DNA of 64,000 nucleotides from the NCBI GenBank assembly GCA_020746835.1, contig JAGPNK010000021.1:310001-374000 (forward strand). Reading direction: 5' to 3'. How positions within the stretch are numbered: position 1 is the stretch's first letter; every line of letters starts with the position of its first letter. This document shows positions 34,123 to 43,817 of the stretch, piece by piece. Below the pieces are notes generated by a model that worked only from the letters and a program-made list of their open reading frames with translations, was not told the DNA's origin and did no database searches. This DNA comes from Stachybotrys elegans (lineage: Eukaryota > Ascomycota > Sordariomycetes > Hypocreales > Stachybotryaceae). A program made the translations under genes and the position numbers.

Positions 34123-36083
34123 ATGGATCCCGACAGCGCCGGCCGTCAGCGTCGCTTCCACAAGAGAAGCCGTGATGGATGTCTCCTCTGCCGTTCGAGG
34201 CATGCTCGGTGCGACCAGCAACAGCCCGCCTGGTAAGGCCGTACCCGTGCCCGTCCACTGCCCCTGGTAATGCGTCCCTCAAGCCAACAAGACTAGTACA
34301 AGATGTCTCGCAGCGGGCTATCTCTGCCAGTACCCCGGGCCTCCCCTTTCGGCCGCTGAGAAGAGGTGGTGCCAGCTGAGTGTTCCGGGCGTCTCCGTCT
34401 GGCACATCTCGGGCTCTGCCGTGGATCCGTTTGACACTTTGCCCTGCTCGATGCCCTACAAGTCCCAGGAGCTGTTGCGTTATTGTGAGAGAGAGCCCAT
34501 CTTCCACCGTAAAAGAGCAGCCAGTGTCTGATTCTGTGACCCCCGGTTCTTAGTCTTCTCCTGCGACACAACCCTCGACTCACCCAGGAGCCAGAGCCCG
34601 GTTCGCATTTCCAAGATGTTGAAGCAGACAGCGCGCAAGGGCCCTGGCCGCCCGGATGTGTGAGTTGATCAATGACGCCGAGCAGCTGGCACGACTAACG
34701 CATTCTCTCAGTCTAAGTGCCGCCATCCGTGATCGGATCAGCCTTCAAAGCGCGCTCGTAGTGGCAGCAACCCACTATTCTTGGAATACAGGGAACTGGA
34801 CACAGTTCGAAAAATCCGCCCTCTTTCATAAATCAGAGCTGCTACACCTAGTAAACAGCCAACTTGCGCAGGGGCCATTGAAGCTATCAACCGACACACT
34901 CAAGTTGATCGCCATTCTCTCCCTATCTGAAGTACTTCGAGCTGTGGAAGGGAAAATGGCCTGTGCTAACCAAAATGTCTGCAGAGTACTATCGGAAATT
35001 ACACTCTTGCCGAAACTCATCTGCGTGGTCTCTTGATGATTCTGCATCTCAGAGAGACGCACTCACCTCGGGTAACGTATGATGAAGATGAGGTTGTGGA
35101 GCGTCTCATCATTGTGTAAGCTATTTTGACATTGCCAACACGGCAGCCGACTAACACACCGCAACAGAGCACATAATTTCTACTCAGCCATAACACACGA
35201 TACCTACTCGACAATAAAGAATCGTCTCTGCAAAACTCTGCCTGATTTTGCCGACTTCTCCGACGCATGGGGGAAAGAATGCACGTCCATCGACGAGAAC
35301 TTGGTCGGCTTGAGGCTGCTGCCCTTCTATTTCTCTCGTCATATAGGGCCCAAACATAACGACATGAACGGCTGGCCGGTCATTGACGCAATGAGAATGA
35401 TGACTGAAGCGTTGACGAGAAGCTACTGTTCCAACCCGCTTCACCGGGCTCGAGATGGTGAACAAGAGGGCCTGAGAACACTCTGCGTGTCTCAGGAGTC
35501 TACCTGTGTCGGCTGCCAGGCTCTAGGCGCCATATTCTTCGCCTTTACCGATGGACATGCATCTACCGTGCAGCCGTCAGGCCGCCCGTCCAGCGAAATA
35601 CGGCCACCGCTGTGGAGTAATTGGAGGAGCTTGGCGGTATCATCGACCTTTTATCTCCACTCTGTAGTTCACCTACGGAACTATGGACGTCCCATCGAAC
35701 CTCTGCTCTTCATCCGTATGCTGCGGGCCCTGAGAGCTGACATCCAAGACACAGCGACGCACATGCCAGAAGAAGGAACAGATGGAAACTTCTGGTTCTG
35801 GAAGGTCTTTGTCGGGACGCATGTGCTGTTATCAACAATACAGCTCGCCGGCACCGCCGCCTATGCGGCTGTATTCGACGTGAGCGAGTCCATTTTGTGG
35901 TTTTATTCTCAAATTCGACTTTGGAGCGTGGCCCATAGTGTCACAGAGTGGGAAGCGGCTCGGGTGGTCTTGTCAGAGATAGCATGGCCAAACTATAGCC
36001 CTGATTCAGATTATGGTGCTCTAGGGAAAAGTATCTGGGCGACGGCGACTGGTGGCGGGATGGTGATGAGATTCCGCAGCTAA
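34123..36083 (+). CDS. Zn2Cys6 transcription factor, 556 aa, six exons
   Basis: Exons: 34123-34232, 34297-34484, 34554-34659, 34712-34931, 34985-35115 and 35168-36083 (1671 bases, divisible by three). The first intron (64 bases) interrupts the zinc cluster; splicing to the CTAG acceptor at 34296 restores exact C-X2-C-X6-C-X6-C-X2-C-X6-C spacing from residue 20. Introns 3 to 5 (52, 53 and 52 bases) have strong donors and branch sites (CTAAC). The second intron (69 bases, 34485-34553) is the least sure. After the cluster come PFDTLPCSMPYKSQELLRY and a long helical fungal-specific regulatory region, as in Fungal_trans_2-type factors. Function and targets are unknown. It is convergent with the alpha/beta hydrolase at 36239. 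Confidence 0.78.
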
Positions 36084-36164
36084 TGGCCAATTACATTTCT
36101 AAAGAAACAGAGCCAAGCCTGAAGCGTGCTTTGAACATTGTGCCAAGTGTAATCTATTGATTGG

Positions 36165-36222
36165 ATATTGTCAGGGGGGCCTCCTCAAAGTCGCTGATGC
36201 GATCCCGTCGAGGCACAGGATC
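36165..36222 (-). repeat. Terminal-repeat copy F of the dispersed family (degenerate)
   Basis: Read on the minus strand it contains a gggatcg/gggatac core, cagcgacttt/cttcgagg and aggcccccctgaca, matching the end of the full element. It lies between two convergent genes, 17 bases past the hydrolase stop, so it may be part of that 3' untranslated region. Confidence 0.6.
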
Positions 36223-36238
36223 CGGAATTCCTGCATTC

Positions 36239-37055
36239 CTAAGCAATCTCCTCTACAATGCCAACTACATCGGAGATCCGTTCATTCTCCAGAAACGGAC
36301 TATGCCCGCTATCGATATCGATAAATCTGGCACCGACTGCCGCAGCCATGGCCTTTTGACCTTCAAAGGGCATAATCAAGTCGTCTCGACAGCCAATGAA
36401 GACCTGGGGAGCCGCGATTTCTTGGCCGGAATTTGTGCAGGGGTCGACAAAAGCCGCGAGGCTATGAGGTACGGTGCTGTCCATGCAGATCCTCGATACA
36501 TCTTCGCCGATGCCGGAATATAGACGACCGCAAGCATCGGGCTCCAGAAATGCCAATGGACCCTTGCGTATGAAGCATTAGATCAGCTGTATTAAGACGT
36601 AAAGAGGGAGAGCAAACCTTGTGGGACCACCAATCCGGATGCTCATTTAGGCTTGCCATGCCTGCTATGTTGACCAAACTCATGCCTCGAGCCGGTACAG
36701 CAAAAGCAGCGATGTAGATGACTCCTTTTATACCTCCGCCATGTCCCGCAGCAAGGCGATCTGAGATGGTATTGCCTACAGCAGCCATTGTACTGGGAAT
36801 GCCTCCGTAGCTGTGGCATATAAGAATCACCTCGCGGCCAATGGCTGTGTATTGACCCAGCGCCTTTTGAATGACGGCAGCATCATCGACAATGGAGGCG
36901 TTTGACACAGATGGCTGCCAACCAGCAGTGGCCAAGGCGGGAACGTTCACCTCATATCCTCTGGCTTTTAATGCGTTGACCAGACCCAGATAGTGAACTG
37001 GACGATGCCACGCACCGTGAACAATAATAATGGCTGGCTTCTGGGAGGTTGCCAT
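36239..37055 (-). CDS. Alpha/beta hydrolase, 253 aa
   Basis: Two exons: 37055-36618 and 36562-36239. The intron 36563-36617 (55 bases) has GTTTGC and GCAAG and joins WWSHK to GPLAFLEPD in phase 0. A typical small alpha/beta-hydrolase_6 enzyme: an IIVHGAWHRP oxyanion region at the start, nucleophile Ser in CHSYGG (about residue 88), a late DDLIMPF Asp region and SGHSPFL His near the end. The length matches fungal AB hydrolases of the salicylate-esterase/hydroxynitrile-lyase-like group. The substrate is unknown. The start at 37055 (MATSQKPA) is preferred to 37097. A weak dispersed-repeat copy follows its stop. Confidence 0.87.
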
Positions 37056-37669
37056 TGAGAAGATGGAAGATTGCTCGAAACTGCTTTTTACGAACACTAA
37101 TCATTCGGGGAGGTGCTCGGTCTTTAATACATCGGCCTTGAAGGCTCATGTCTGTCCAAGTAGCCCGACCCTTGTCGCTACTTCGCAAGGAATCGTCATT
37201 ATCTTTCACGCCTCTGAGCTCAGCGCGAATAACGTAAAAGCGGCTTACTGGCGAACATCAGCGTCAGGGGGTCTCTTTCGGAAATATCTAGTCGCTGGTG
37301 CGTTTGCGACTCTTTTTTGACAATGTACTGTCTAAACACAGTCAGCGTCAGCGTCAGCCTCAGATGACGATTGAAATGAAATAACCAGCATTCTGCCAGC
37401 CAATGGCCGACAGCCAACGGCCAACGTTATAACAACCGTTAAACAGCTCCTTGGAAGAAGTCCAGGTATATATCCACACGCTGTAGTAACGCCTGAAATA
37501 TCGCTGGCGTTATTGGGTATTATGCGCCGTCGGTGGCTTCTCCCAACGTTGGCACTTGTTCTGAAGGAGCACCAACCCCGACCATGTCACCCGGCCAAAA
37601 CCTCTTCCAGCTATGGCCGAGTCCAGTCAGAGGTGCCAAGCGCCACTATCGTTCCAGAGCTCCTGATTA

Positions 37670-37840
37670 ATTGCGGTGGCTAGGAAAATCTTTTTACTGC
37701 TATGGCTACTCTGTATGTAGTGATGAATGTGTTTTCTGCCAACGGTCAGATGTTGAATGGGTTTTGCTTGTATTACCAGAGGGGCCATCCTCGAAGCCAC
37801 TGTTCTCCATCCCATTGAGACCTATGATGCCCACAGACTG
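37670..37840 (-). repeat. Copy E of the dispersed family (degenerate, with part of the interior)
   Basis: On the minus strand it starts with a terminal-repeat-like segment (ctcaatgggatgg, ggcttcgaggatggcccctct; 37780-37840) and about 110 bases later has tagccaccgcaatt, also found in the interior of the full copy (around 38440). This ties internal sequence, not just the ends, to the family. Confidence 0.6.
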
Positions 37841-38213
37841 GCAATGCTATCAAGGACGATACAGGATGGCCACTATCCACCGGGAAAGGCAAACCTTTTT
37901 ATTTTAGAGGAAGAAGAGAAACCTCCCTGAGCTAGCAATGTACTGGACTGCACAAGCCCTGAGCTAGATTTTATTATAAGTTGGGCCTTACTAACCAGGA
38001 AAGATAGAGGGCCATGATAATCTACATCAGCCCAGCTCCCTAACTCTGATCTCGTAGCTATCCCTGTGCTAGGCACCTTCTTGACACGGTCACTTTCCAT
38101 ATATTGAAGCCCTTGTAATGAGATGTTTGCATAAACTTATACTAGTAGAAATCTTTTGATAGACACTCCCGAAATCTGTACTCGTCTATTCCTCACCAAA
38201 CACAGCTCCATGG

Positions 38214-38643
38214 ATGTGGGATTTCCCGTTCGTGTGCCCCAATAGGATACAGACCAGCGACTTCGAGGAGGCTCTCTCTAATAATAAAGACAGTATAAAA
38301 TCAATAGATAACACTTAGCAAAAAAAAAAAAATCTATAAGAGCAGCATTTTCAGTGGCATAGCCAGAAGCAAGGGAGGACTTCATACACACTCGATTGAG
38401 AAAAGCTTGTGGCTGCAGCGGATGTCAAAGTTTTCCAGCCACCGCAATTGCCTAGAAGATGCCGCCGTGGCGTCGGGCGCCTGGAGAAGGTTTCTGCGAT
38501 GTGGCTTCAGTGAGTGATGCAGTCGGGCCGTAAAACAACATATAAGATCCCTTCTGATCTGATATCGTCTTTATCGTCAGAGGGGCCTCCTCGAATTCAC
38601 TGGTCTATATCCTATTAGGGCACACGAACGGGAAATCCCACAT
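38214..38643. mobile_element. Complete 430-base inverted-repeat element (MITE-like)
   Basis: The 5' terminal repeat (38214-38290) and the 3' repeat (38566-38643) are about 77 bases long and near-perfect reverse complements, starting atgtgggatttcccgttcg. The interior is AT-rich on the left, with a run of 13 A, and GC-rich on the right, with no open frame of note. No transposase is encoded, so it would depend on an autonomous relative. A target-site duplication is not evident. Single-ended or degenerate copies occur at 1454, 36165, 37670, 41366, perhaps 48385, and 63664. Confidence 0.75.
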
Positions 38644-39106
38644 ACCGACTTTTCCCTTGCTAGTGGGTACGGTCCCGATATTAACACAATCCCTGCCACA
38701 GTCCCTTTATCTAAAGATAGAGTCCGAATATCACTACCTATCTGTTTTTGGCTGCAGGGAATCGACACCTTAGACTTTGGCTATTTTTCATCCTGCAGCT
38801 TCGATCCCAGCGCTCAGGTCGACGAGCCTCAAGCCGCTGGCAATAACAGCATCCATCCGTAGCGTTGGGAATGGGCCAGGGAGGTATGAGCTCCCGTCTC
38901 ACGTAAGTGTTGGTTGGAACGATGCATAAACTCACGAATTCGGCTGAAATAACCAACAGCCGTTGGCTACCAACAATGGTGGAATTGAGGGGTTGGTTTG
39001 CCAAGGACGTCGAGGTATTTAAGGCGTTGCTCCCGAACCTCTTGACCCCTCTCCCTCAAGACACGATCGCATCCTTCTCCCACCAACGCAGATTCAGCCA
39101 ACCATC

Positions 39107-40141
39107 ATGCCTCTCATCCAAGGAGTACTCTCGCCCCTGCTGCAAAGCTCAATACTCTTAGCGGGCGTTGTGGCAGCCGGTTCGATGCGCATCGGCACGC
39201 TTACCGGTATGACTGGTTCTTCCGTTGCGTCTACTCGCCTGCCTGTCATCATGGCTGTTTTACGTCTTGCCCTTGCAGGGGAGGCCCTCCGGCGCATCAA
39301 CCGCGCTCTCAATGCCATTGCATCAAACTCATGGCGTTTGAAGGCCAGTCCAGGATGGCATTGGCCTGATGAGATTGCCGTCGTTACGGGTGGCTGCGGA
39401 GGCATCGGTTTGGGCGTTGCTCTCAAGCTGGCTGAGCATGGTGTACGCGTGGCTGTGCTCGACATCAAGGACGCACCCGAGTCGCTTCAGGAGAGCTCTC
39501 GCATTCGCTATTACAAATGTGATATCTCCGACCCTTCGGCAGTGGCAGACGTTGCCAACCTGATCCGTGAAGAGCTGGGTCACCCATCTATCCTCATCAA
39601 CAACGCTGGAATCTGTGGATTCAGAACTATCATGGACATTACCGAGTCGTATATACATCGCATCTTCGGCGTCAATGCGATTGCCCACTTTCTCACAACG
39701 AAGCAGTTTCTCCCTCACATGATTCAATCCGACAAAGGCCACATAATCACTGTTGCCAGCCTGGCTTCGTATATTACATTGGCCAGGGCAGCCGACTACT
39801 CAGCGACCAAGGCCGCAGCCCTTGCATTCCACGAAGCCCTGCGAAGTGAGCTGAAGCATTTTTACAAGGCACCCAATGTCATGACCACCTCTGTTCATAC
39901 GAATTGGGTCGACACGCCTATCCTCGACGGCCTTGAAGATTTCTTCAAGAAAGAGGGCATTCGGCCTTTGTCCAGCGACTACGTTGCAGAGAAGATTGTC
40001 AACCATATACTCAGCAACACGGGCGGTCGGTTAATCTTGCCGGAGAAAGATGCTATGGCGGCAACTCTTCCCGGATGGCCAATGTGGATGCAAGAGCTTA
40101 CTCGAGATTTTTATGGCCGTAGAGCCACTAGAGTGATGTGA
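39107..40141 (+). CDS. Short-chain dehydrogenase (SDR16C/RDH10-like), 320 or 344 aa
   Basis: The frame is open from 39107 to 40141. A 72-base segment, 39207-39278, has a GTATGA donor and a CTTGCAG acceptor and is in frame without a stop; removing it joins a TLTG end to EALRRINRAL as in related fungal proteins, so the mature protein is probably 320 residues. The N-terminus is hydrophobic (membrane anchor), followed by VTGGCGGIG (cofactor), INNAG and catalytic Tyr-X3-Lys in DYSATKAA, then a C-terminal PGWPMWMQEL region. It is a membrane-bound NAD(P)-dependent dehydrogenase of retinol or sterol type; the substrate is unknown. The neighbouring PKS relic, MFS pump and P450 suggest it may once have served a metabolite cluster. 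Confidence 0.85.
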   Translation: MPLIQGVLSPLLQSSILLAGVVAAGSMRIGTLTGMTGSSVASTRLPVIMAVLRLALAGEALRRINRALNAIASNSWRLKASPGWHWPDEIAVVTGGCGGIGLGVALKLAEHGVRVAVLDIKDAPESLQESSRIRYYKCDISDPSAVADVANLIREELGHPSILINNAGICGFRTIMDITESYIHRIFGVNAIAHFLTTKQFLPHMIQSDKGHIITVASLASYITLARAADYSATKAAALAFHEALRSELKHFYKAPNVMTTSVHTNWVDTPILDGLEDFFKKEGIRPLSSDYVAEKIVNHILSNTGGRLILPEKDAMAATLPGWPMWMQELTRDFYGRRATRVM

Positions 40142-40489
40142 TCTCTAGTTCACTGCCAGTCGAACCGGAAAATGCCAACACGGAGAATCCGGTACATTCT
40201 TACAGAGCTGATTGACTCGACGCGGTTGAGTTGAGGAATTGGATCAAAGGAGAGTTTGCGACGAACGTGCCAGTTTTGGAATATCAGGTGGAAGGACAGT
40301 TCTTCAGATTGGTAGTCAAATTATCTAGATAATTCAGGTGACGGCGTAATGGACCAACTGTTTATTTGCTTGGTTAGATAAGCTGTGGCATGTGCACCAT
40401 CCTGGTTCCATGTCTCTATCAGTATGAACATGATCAGCCCGCTAGATAACAATTTGTGTAAGACCAAGAAAAAATTGACCCCTTTCCTT

Positions 40490-41110
40490 CCCAAAGCAGG
40501 CTTGTGCGTCATGGCCTCGACCACATTCTTGGCCTTTTGTTCTGTCGAGCTCGCCTCGCGGAACAGCTAGCCGTAGTTGCTCCTCGCCTGCGAACTAGGC
40601 CCACCAGCCCGGGTTCGTACCTGGCTTAGGTAGGCGTTGAGAGGCCTGTCCAAGACTTCAATGGCATCCTTGCCATGGATAGAACTCTGCGGGTGTTACG
40701 TCCCCAAGAGGATCTGGTTCTGAGTGGAAGCGGTAGTTGAAGGTAGATCGCAGTCCACATTGAGAAGGCCATGGGGTTCTGCTTCCTTAACCGAAGCGGA
40801 GCTCGTCAAGTTTTGAACTTTTTCTGGAATCCTCTGTGCTCCGCTCTATGACTCCAACTGTCAGCATAGCATTGAGATCGATGGAAAGCGCTCTGCGTCC
40901 GAGCTTTGAACAGTGGGATGTCAGGGCATCCTGTAATGTGAAGCCTACTGCATAGTTGCTGCTCACATTCCCATGGGACAGGGCCAGATCAAGGTGAATC
41001 TGCACGCTGGTAATGCCGCAGATGAGATTCAGGGCCTGGTAGACTCCATCTTTAAGCCAGTTACTGAAGTTGAGGGGGATAGGAGAAAGGGGGTCAAGGC
41101 CCAGGATGAC
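40490..41110 (-). pseudogene. Relic of a highly reducing polyketide synthase (KR to ACP-linker part)
   Basis: On the minus strand, about 41000-40790 encodes NVSSNYAVGFTLQDALTSH followed by GRRALSIDLNAMLTVGV, the end of a PKS ketoreductase domain (compare the GN.sQANYAAGNTFQDAL..h and SLDLG.ML.VG pattern of fungal reducing PKSs). After stops and frame changes, about 40660-40490 encodes DRPLNAYL, a Gly/Ser linker, NYG, stop, LFREASSTEQKAKNVVEA, which is the linker before the acyl-carrier domain. The order and spacing fit a single PKS C-terminus. In-frame stops and shifts and the absence of the rest of the gene show it is dead. Confidence 0.7.
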
Positions 41111-41365
41111 AAGAGCGGCTGCCTTGCTATACGATCAGATGAAGCGAGAACGTACTGTTGGGTTTGGCTCCTCGATAGAGGCTGTTCTCCATTTCTCATG
41201 CGGCACAGCCATCAGGGAGCATTCAGGGGCCAAGCGGTACGGATGGGACTCAGGTCGCATTATATATGGCTCTATGATGAAAAGACCTTAGTTACCCATT
41301 GAAAATGGAATCTAAAGGTCACTTGCCCAGTAGGTGCCGTGATGATGCCGGAACCTTTTGATCTT

Positions 41366-41440
41366 GCGACCCCATAGAATAGAGATCACTAACTTAGAAG
41401 GGACCTCCTTTGGTAATACAGACGATATTAAATCAATGGA
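41366..41440 (+). repeat. Terminal-repeat copy G of the dispersed family (degenerate)
   Basis: It contains ccccatagaatagagatcac, tagaagggacctcc and tattaaatcaatgg, matching the left end and first interior bases of the complete element (which reads tataaaatcaatag after its terminal repeat). It lies between the PKS relic and the MFS pump. Confidence 0.55.
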
Positions 41441-41748
41441 GATTAGTTATGAGTGTACAATTAAACACTCTCCAAAGCCTACTAGGCTAGAGCATTTCTC
41501 TAAAAGGGGTACTTGACAGAAGTTTTCCATTTAAAACCAGAAGCTCATGAGACATTTACTCAGGACAGTGGCAGAGGACTCGGTGGCCATTTTTCTAGAC
41601 CAAGATTAAATCCTTCGCCGGTACACAGACATGTATGACATCAAGAGACCAATGGTAGCAGCACAACCTCCATGAGGCAGACCGAATTCATGATTTGTTC
41701 TTACTTCTAAAGTCGAACTTATCTGGTAATCCTTAATCTCGATTTAAG

Positions 41749-43817
41749 TTAAGCAGTAATAAGCTGCTTCTTCCTGTTCCAAAGAAGAAGTGAAGCAAAT
41801 ATCTGCAATGCTGCAGCGCCACACAACACAAGTGTCTGGCGGTTGTAGCCCTCTGCCTGAGCACGCCTAACATCTACGGCGGCTGCATGAGAGAGGTTGA
41901 ACACTGTATCGCTGAAGCTGTTCAGGTCAGTAGCATCAGGTGATCCTGTGATTGCGCTGACCCGAGATCGAACATGGGTATTGAAGACCGATGTTGAAAT
42001 TGAGAGTACAATTGTACTACCCATGAGCCTGAACTGTGCTCCTGCTGCCATACCAACAGCTGTGCAAGTGTTAGTCAATATGCGAGGTGACCCTGGGCTG
42101 GGTTGGCTTACCTCGATCACGAGCTTCTATCACAAGAGGAATTGCGATAGTGAGGAGGGAGAAGTTCATTCCACAGCCCCAGCCTGCAATTATCTCATAT
42201 CCGTACATCCGAGCCGGGATTTCCGATGTGAAAGGCAGCGTACCCAGGAGAGCAAAGCCGATTATTTGCAATATCGCGCCTGAGATGAAGATATACATCA
42301 ATGGTATCTTCCTTTTCCCGGCGAGGACTGCCGCAAATATGGTTGCAACAGGAATCGCGAACGAGAACGGGATAAGCCGAATTCCTGCATCAAGACCAGA
42401 GAGGCCATAGACAAGCTGGAACCGCTGAGGAAGGATGAACATGCCAATAAAGGCTGGGCCACCTAAGAGGAATTGATTCCTGTAAAATACATCTAAGTCA
42501 ACAGGTCCGGATCATGACGACTCGTGAAAGGGGGTAACTCACGCCAGAACGCTTATCATGCGCCGATTCACAAAGAACCTCCACGGAAGGACAGGCTCCC
42601 GAGTCTTTGCAGCGAGGGTGACGTAACGCTCCCAGATGCCAAGTGCAATGTATAAAATCCCCGACGCTGTCAACAAAGTGATGACATATGGTGACCTCCA
42701 AGGGAACAAAGCATCAGCCTCTTCGAAGCCAGCAACAAGGCTGAGGGTGGCAAAGAGGAGCAGCACGGCTCCCGGGATATCTGCTCTCTGCATGATGGAC
42801 TTGCTCACAAGACCGTCCTCCTTCTTGGATTGGTCCTGCGTGGCTGCACCGTGGTATGGGAAGCCATTCGGGATAGAAATCCAAGCAATGACAAAGGCAA
42901 TGGCTGCGAGTGGGACACTATGGCAAGGTGAGCGGACTGGCCAAAAACCCGAAAAGGACAGACAAGACTTCGGCTTACTTGATGATGAAAATCCACCTCC
43001 ATGTCGTATTGGCTGCAATGGCACCGCCAACAATAGGGCCTGACAGAAGCGCCAAGGCGCTGGTGATGTTGATGTAGGAAACGTACTGCGTGTACTTTTC
43101 GGGTGGCACAATCTCCATGATTATGATGGTGCAGATCGAGTAGCAGCCACCGCCGCCGATACCTTGGAATGCACGGAAAACGATACTGGGAGCAATGTTA
43201 GCCAGACATGCGGAACGAACAGAGGCCAATACGAGCACCATGTACTTACACTTGGATAAAAGTTTGAGCCGCACTGCAGGCGGCAGAGAAGATGATGAAA
43301 AAGGCAGCTGATACCAAGAGCATAAACTTGCGGCCAAGCATGTCGCTGAGCTTGGCGAAGATGACAATTACGCCTGCCAGCAATCAAGAACTTGTTAGAA
43401 AGCCCGCAGTCATGGTGGGTAGTTGAAGCAACTCACCTACGTAGCCGAGCAGATAGCTTGCTACAATCCACCCGACCAGCTCGAGGCCCCCAATGTCGTC
43501 TGTGATGGCCACAGCAGCCGTGATGACAATGGGGATCTCGAGAAAGATCAAGAACATGAGAATAGAGATCCTGGTGGGTTTGGTCAGTGGTGTACTTGGT
43601 TGCCTATGTGGTGTAGGGGGGTCTTCTCACGCTGCTGTGATTGCCCAGAACCTCCGACCGTGGACATAGACAATATTGTCTTGGCCGTTGGAATGGGTTT
43701 CATCCACGATCTCCACGTCAACTGCCTCGCCGTGGTGCTTTGGGCCGGCGATGACAGTGGACTGGAAGCCAAGGGGGAGTCATCTCCACTCAACGGAGGC
43801 TTGGATTCGTACTCCAT
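41749..43817 (-). CDS. DHA2-type MFS efflux pump, apparent one-base loss near N-terminus, about 568 aa
   Basis: Seven exons: 43817-43631, 43570-43437, 43373-43250, 43185-42979, 42917-42543, 42479-42112 and 42059-41749; all six introns (52-64 bases) have clean sites. Fourteen membrane segments are expected; seen are GWIVASYLLGYVGVIVIFAKLSDMLGRK split over two exons (helix 2 and loop), FRAFQGIGGGG (helix 4) and LSGPIVGGAI (motif C region). The first exon ATG frame and the main frame disagree: no ATG opens the main frame before a TGA, but one extra C in the C5 run (G5 on the plus strand, 43773-43777) would repair it and make the total 1707 bases, divisible by three. It is either a real mutation or a homopolymer error. 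Such pumps export toxins, drugs or secondary metabolites. Confidence 0.82.

Larger units (their letters stand above)
37056..39106. other. Two-kilobase repeat-bearing intergenic stretch
   Basis: No gene is recognised. It holds a degenerate copy of the inverted-repeat family (37670-37840) and the complete 430-base copy (38214-38643). The remaining parts near 37056-37600 and 38650-39106 are presumed promoters of the hydrolase and the SDR. Confidence 0.55.

Noticed and set aside
38214..38643. Structured RNA gene suggested by the long inverted repeat
   Set aside because: The terminal repeats recur elsewhere as single ends, which fits a transposon better than an RNA gene.
40310..40580. Small genes on either strand near the PKS relic
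   Set aside because: Frames are short; the minus-strand one is explained by the decayed PKS linker, the plus-strand one is its shadow.
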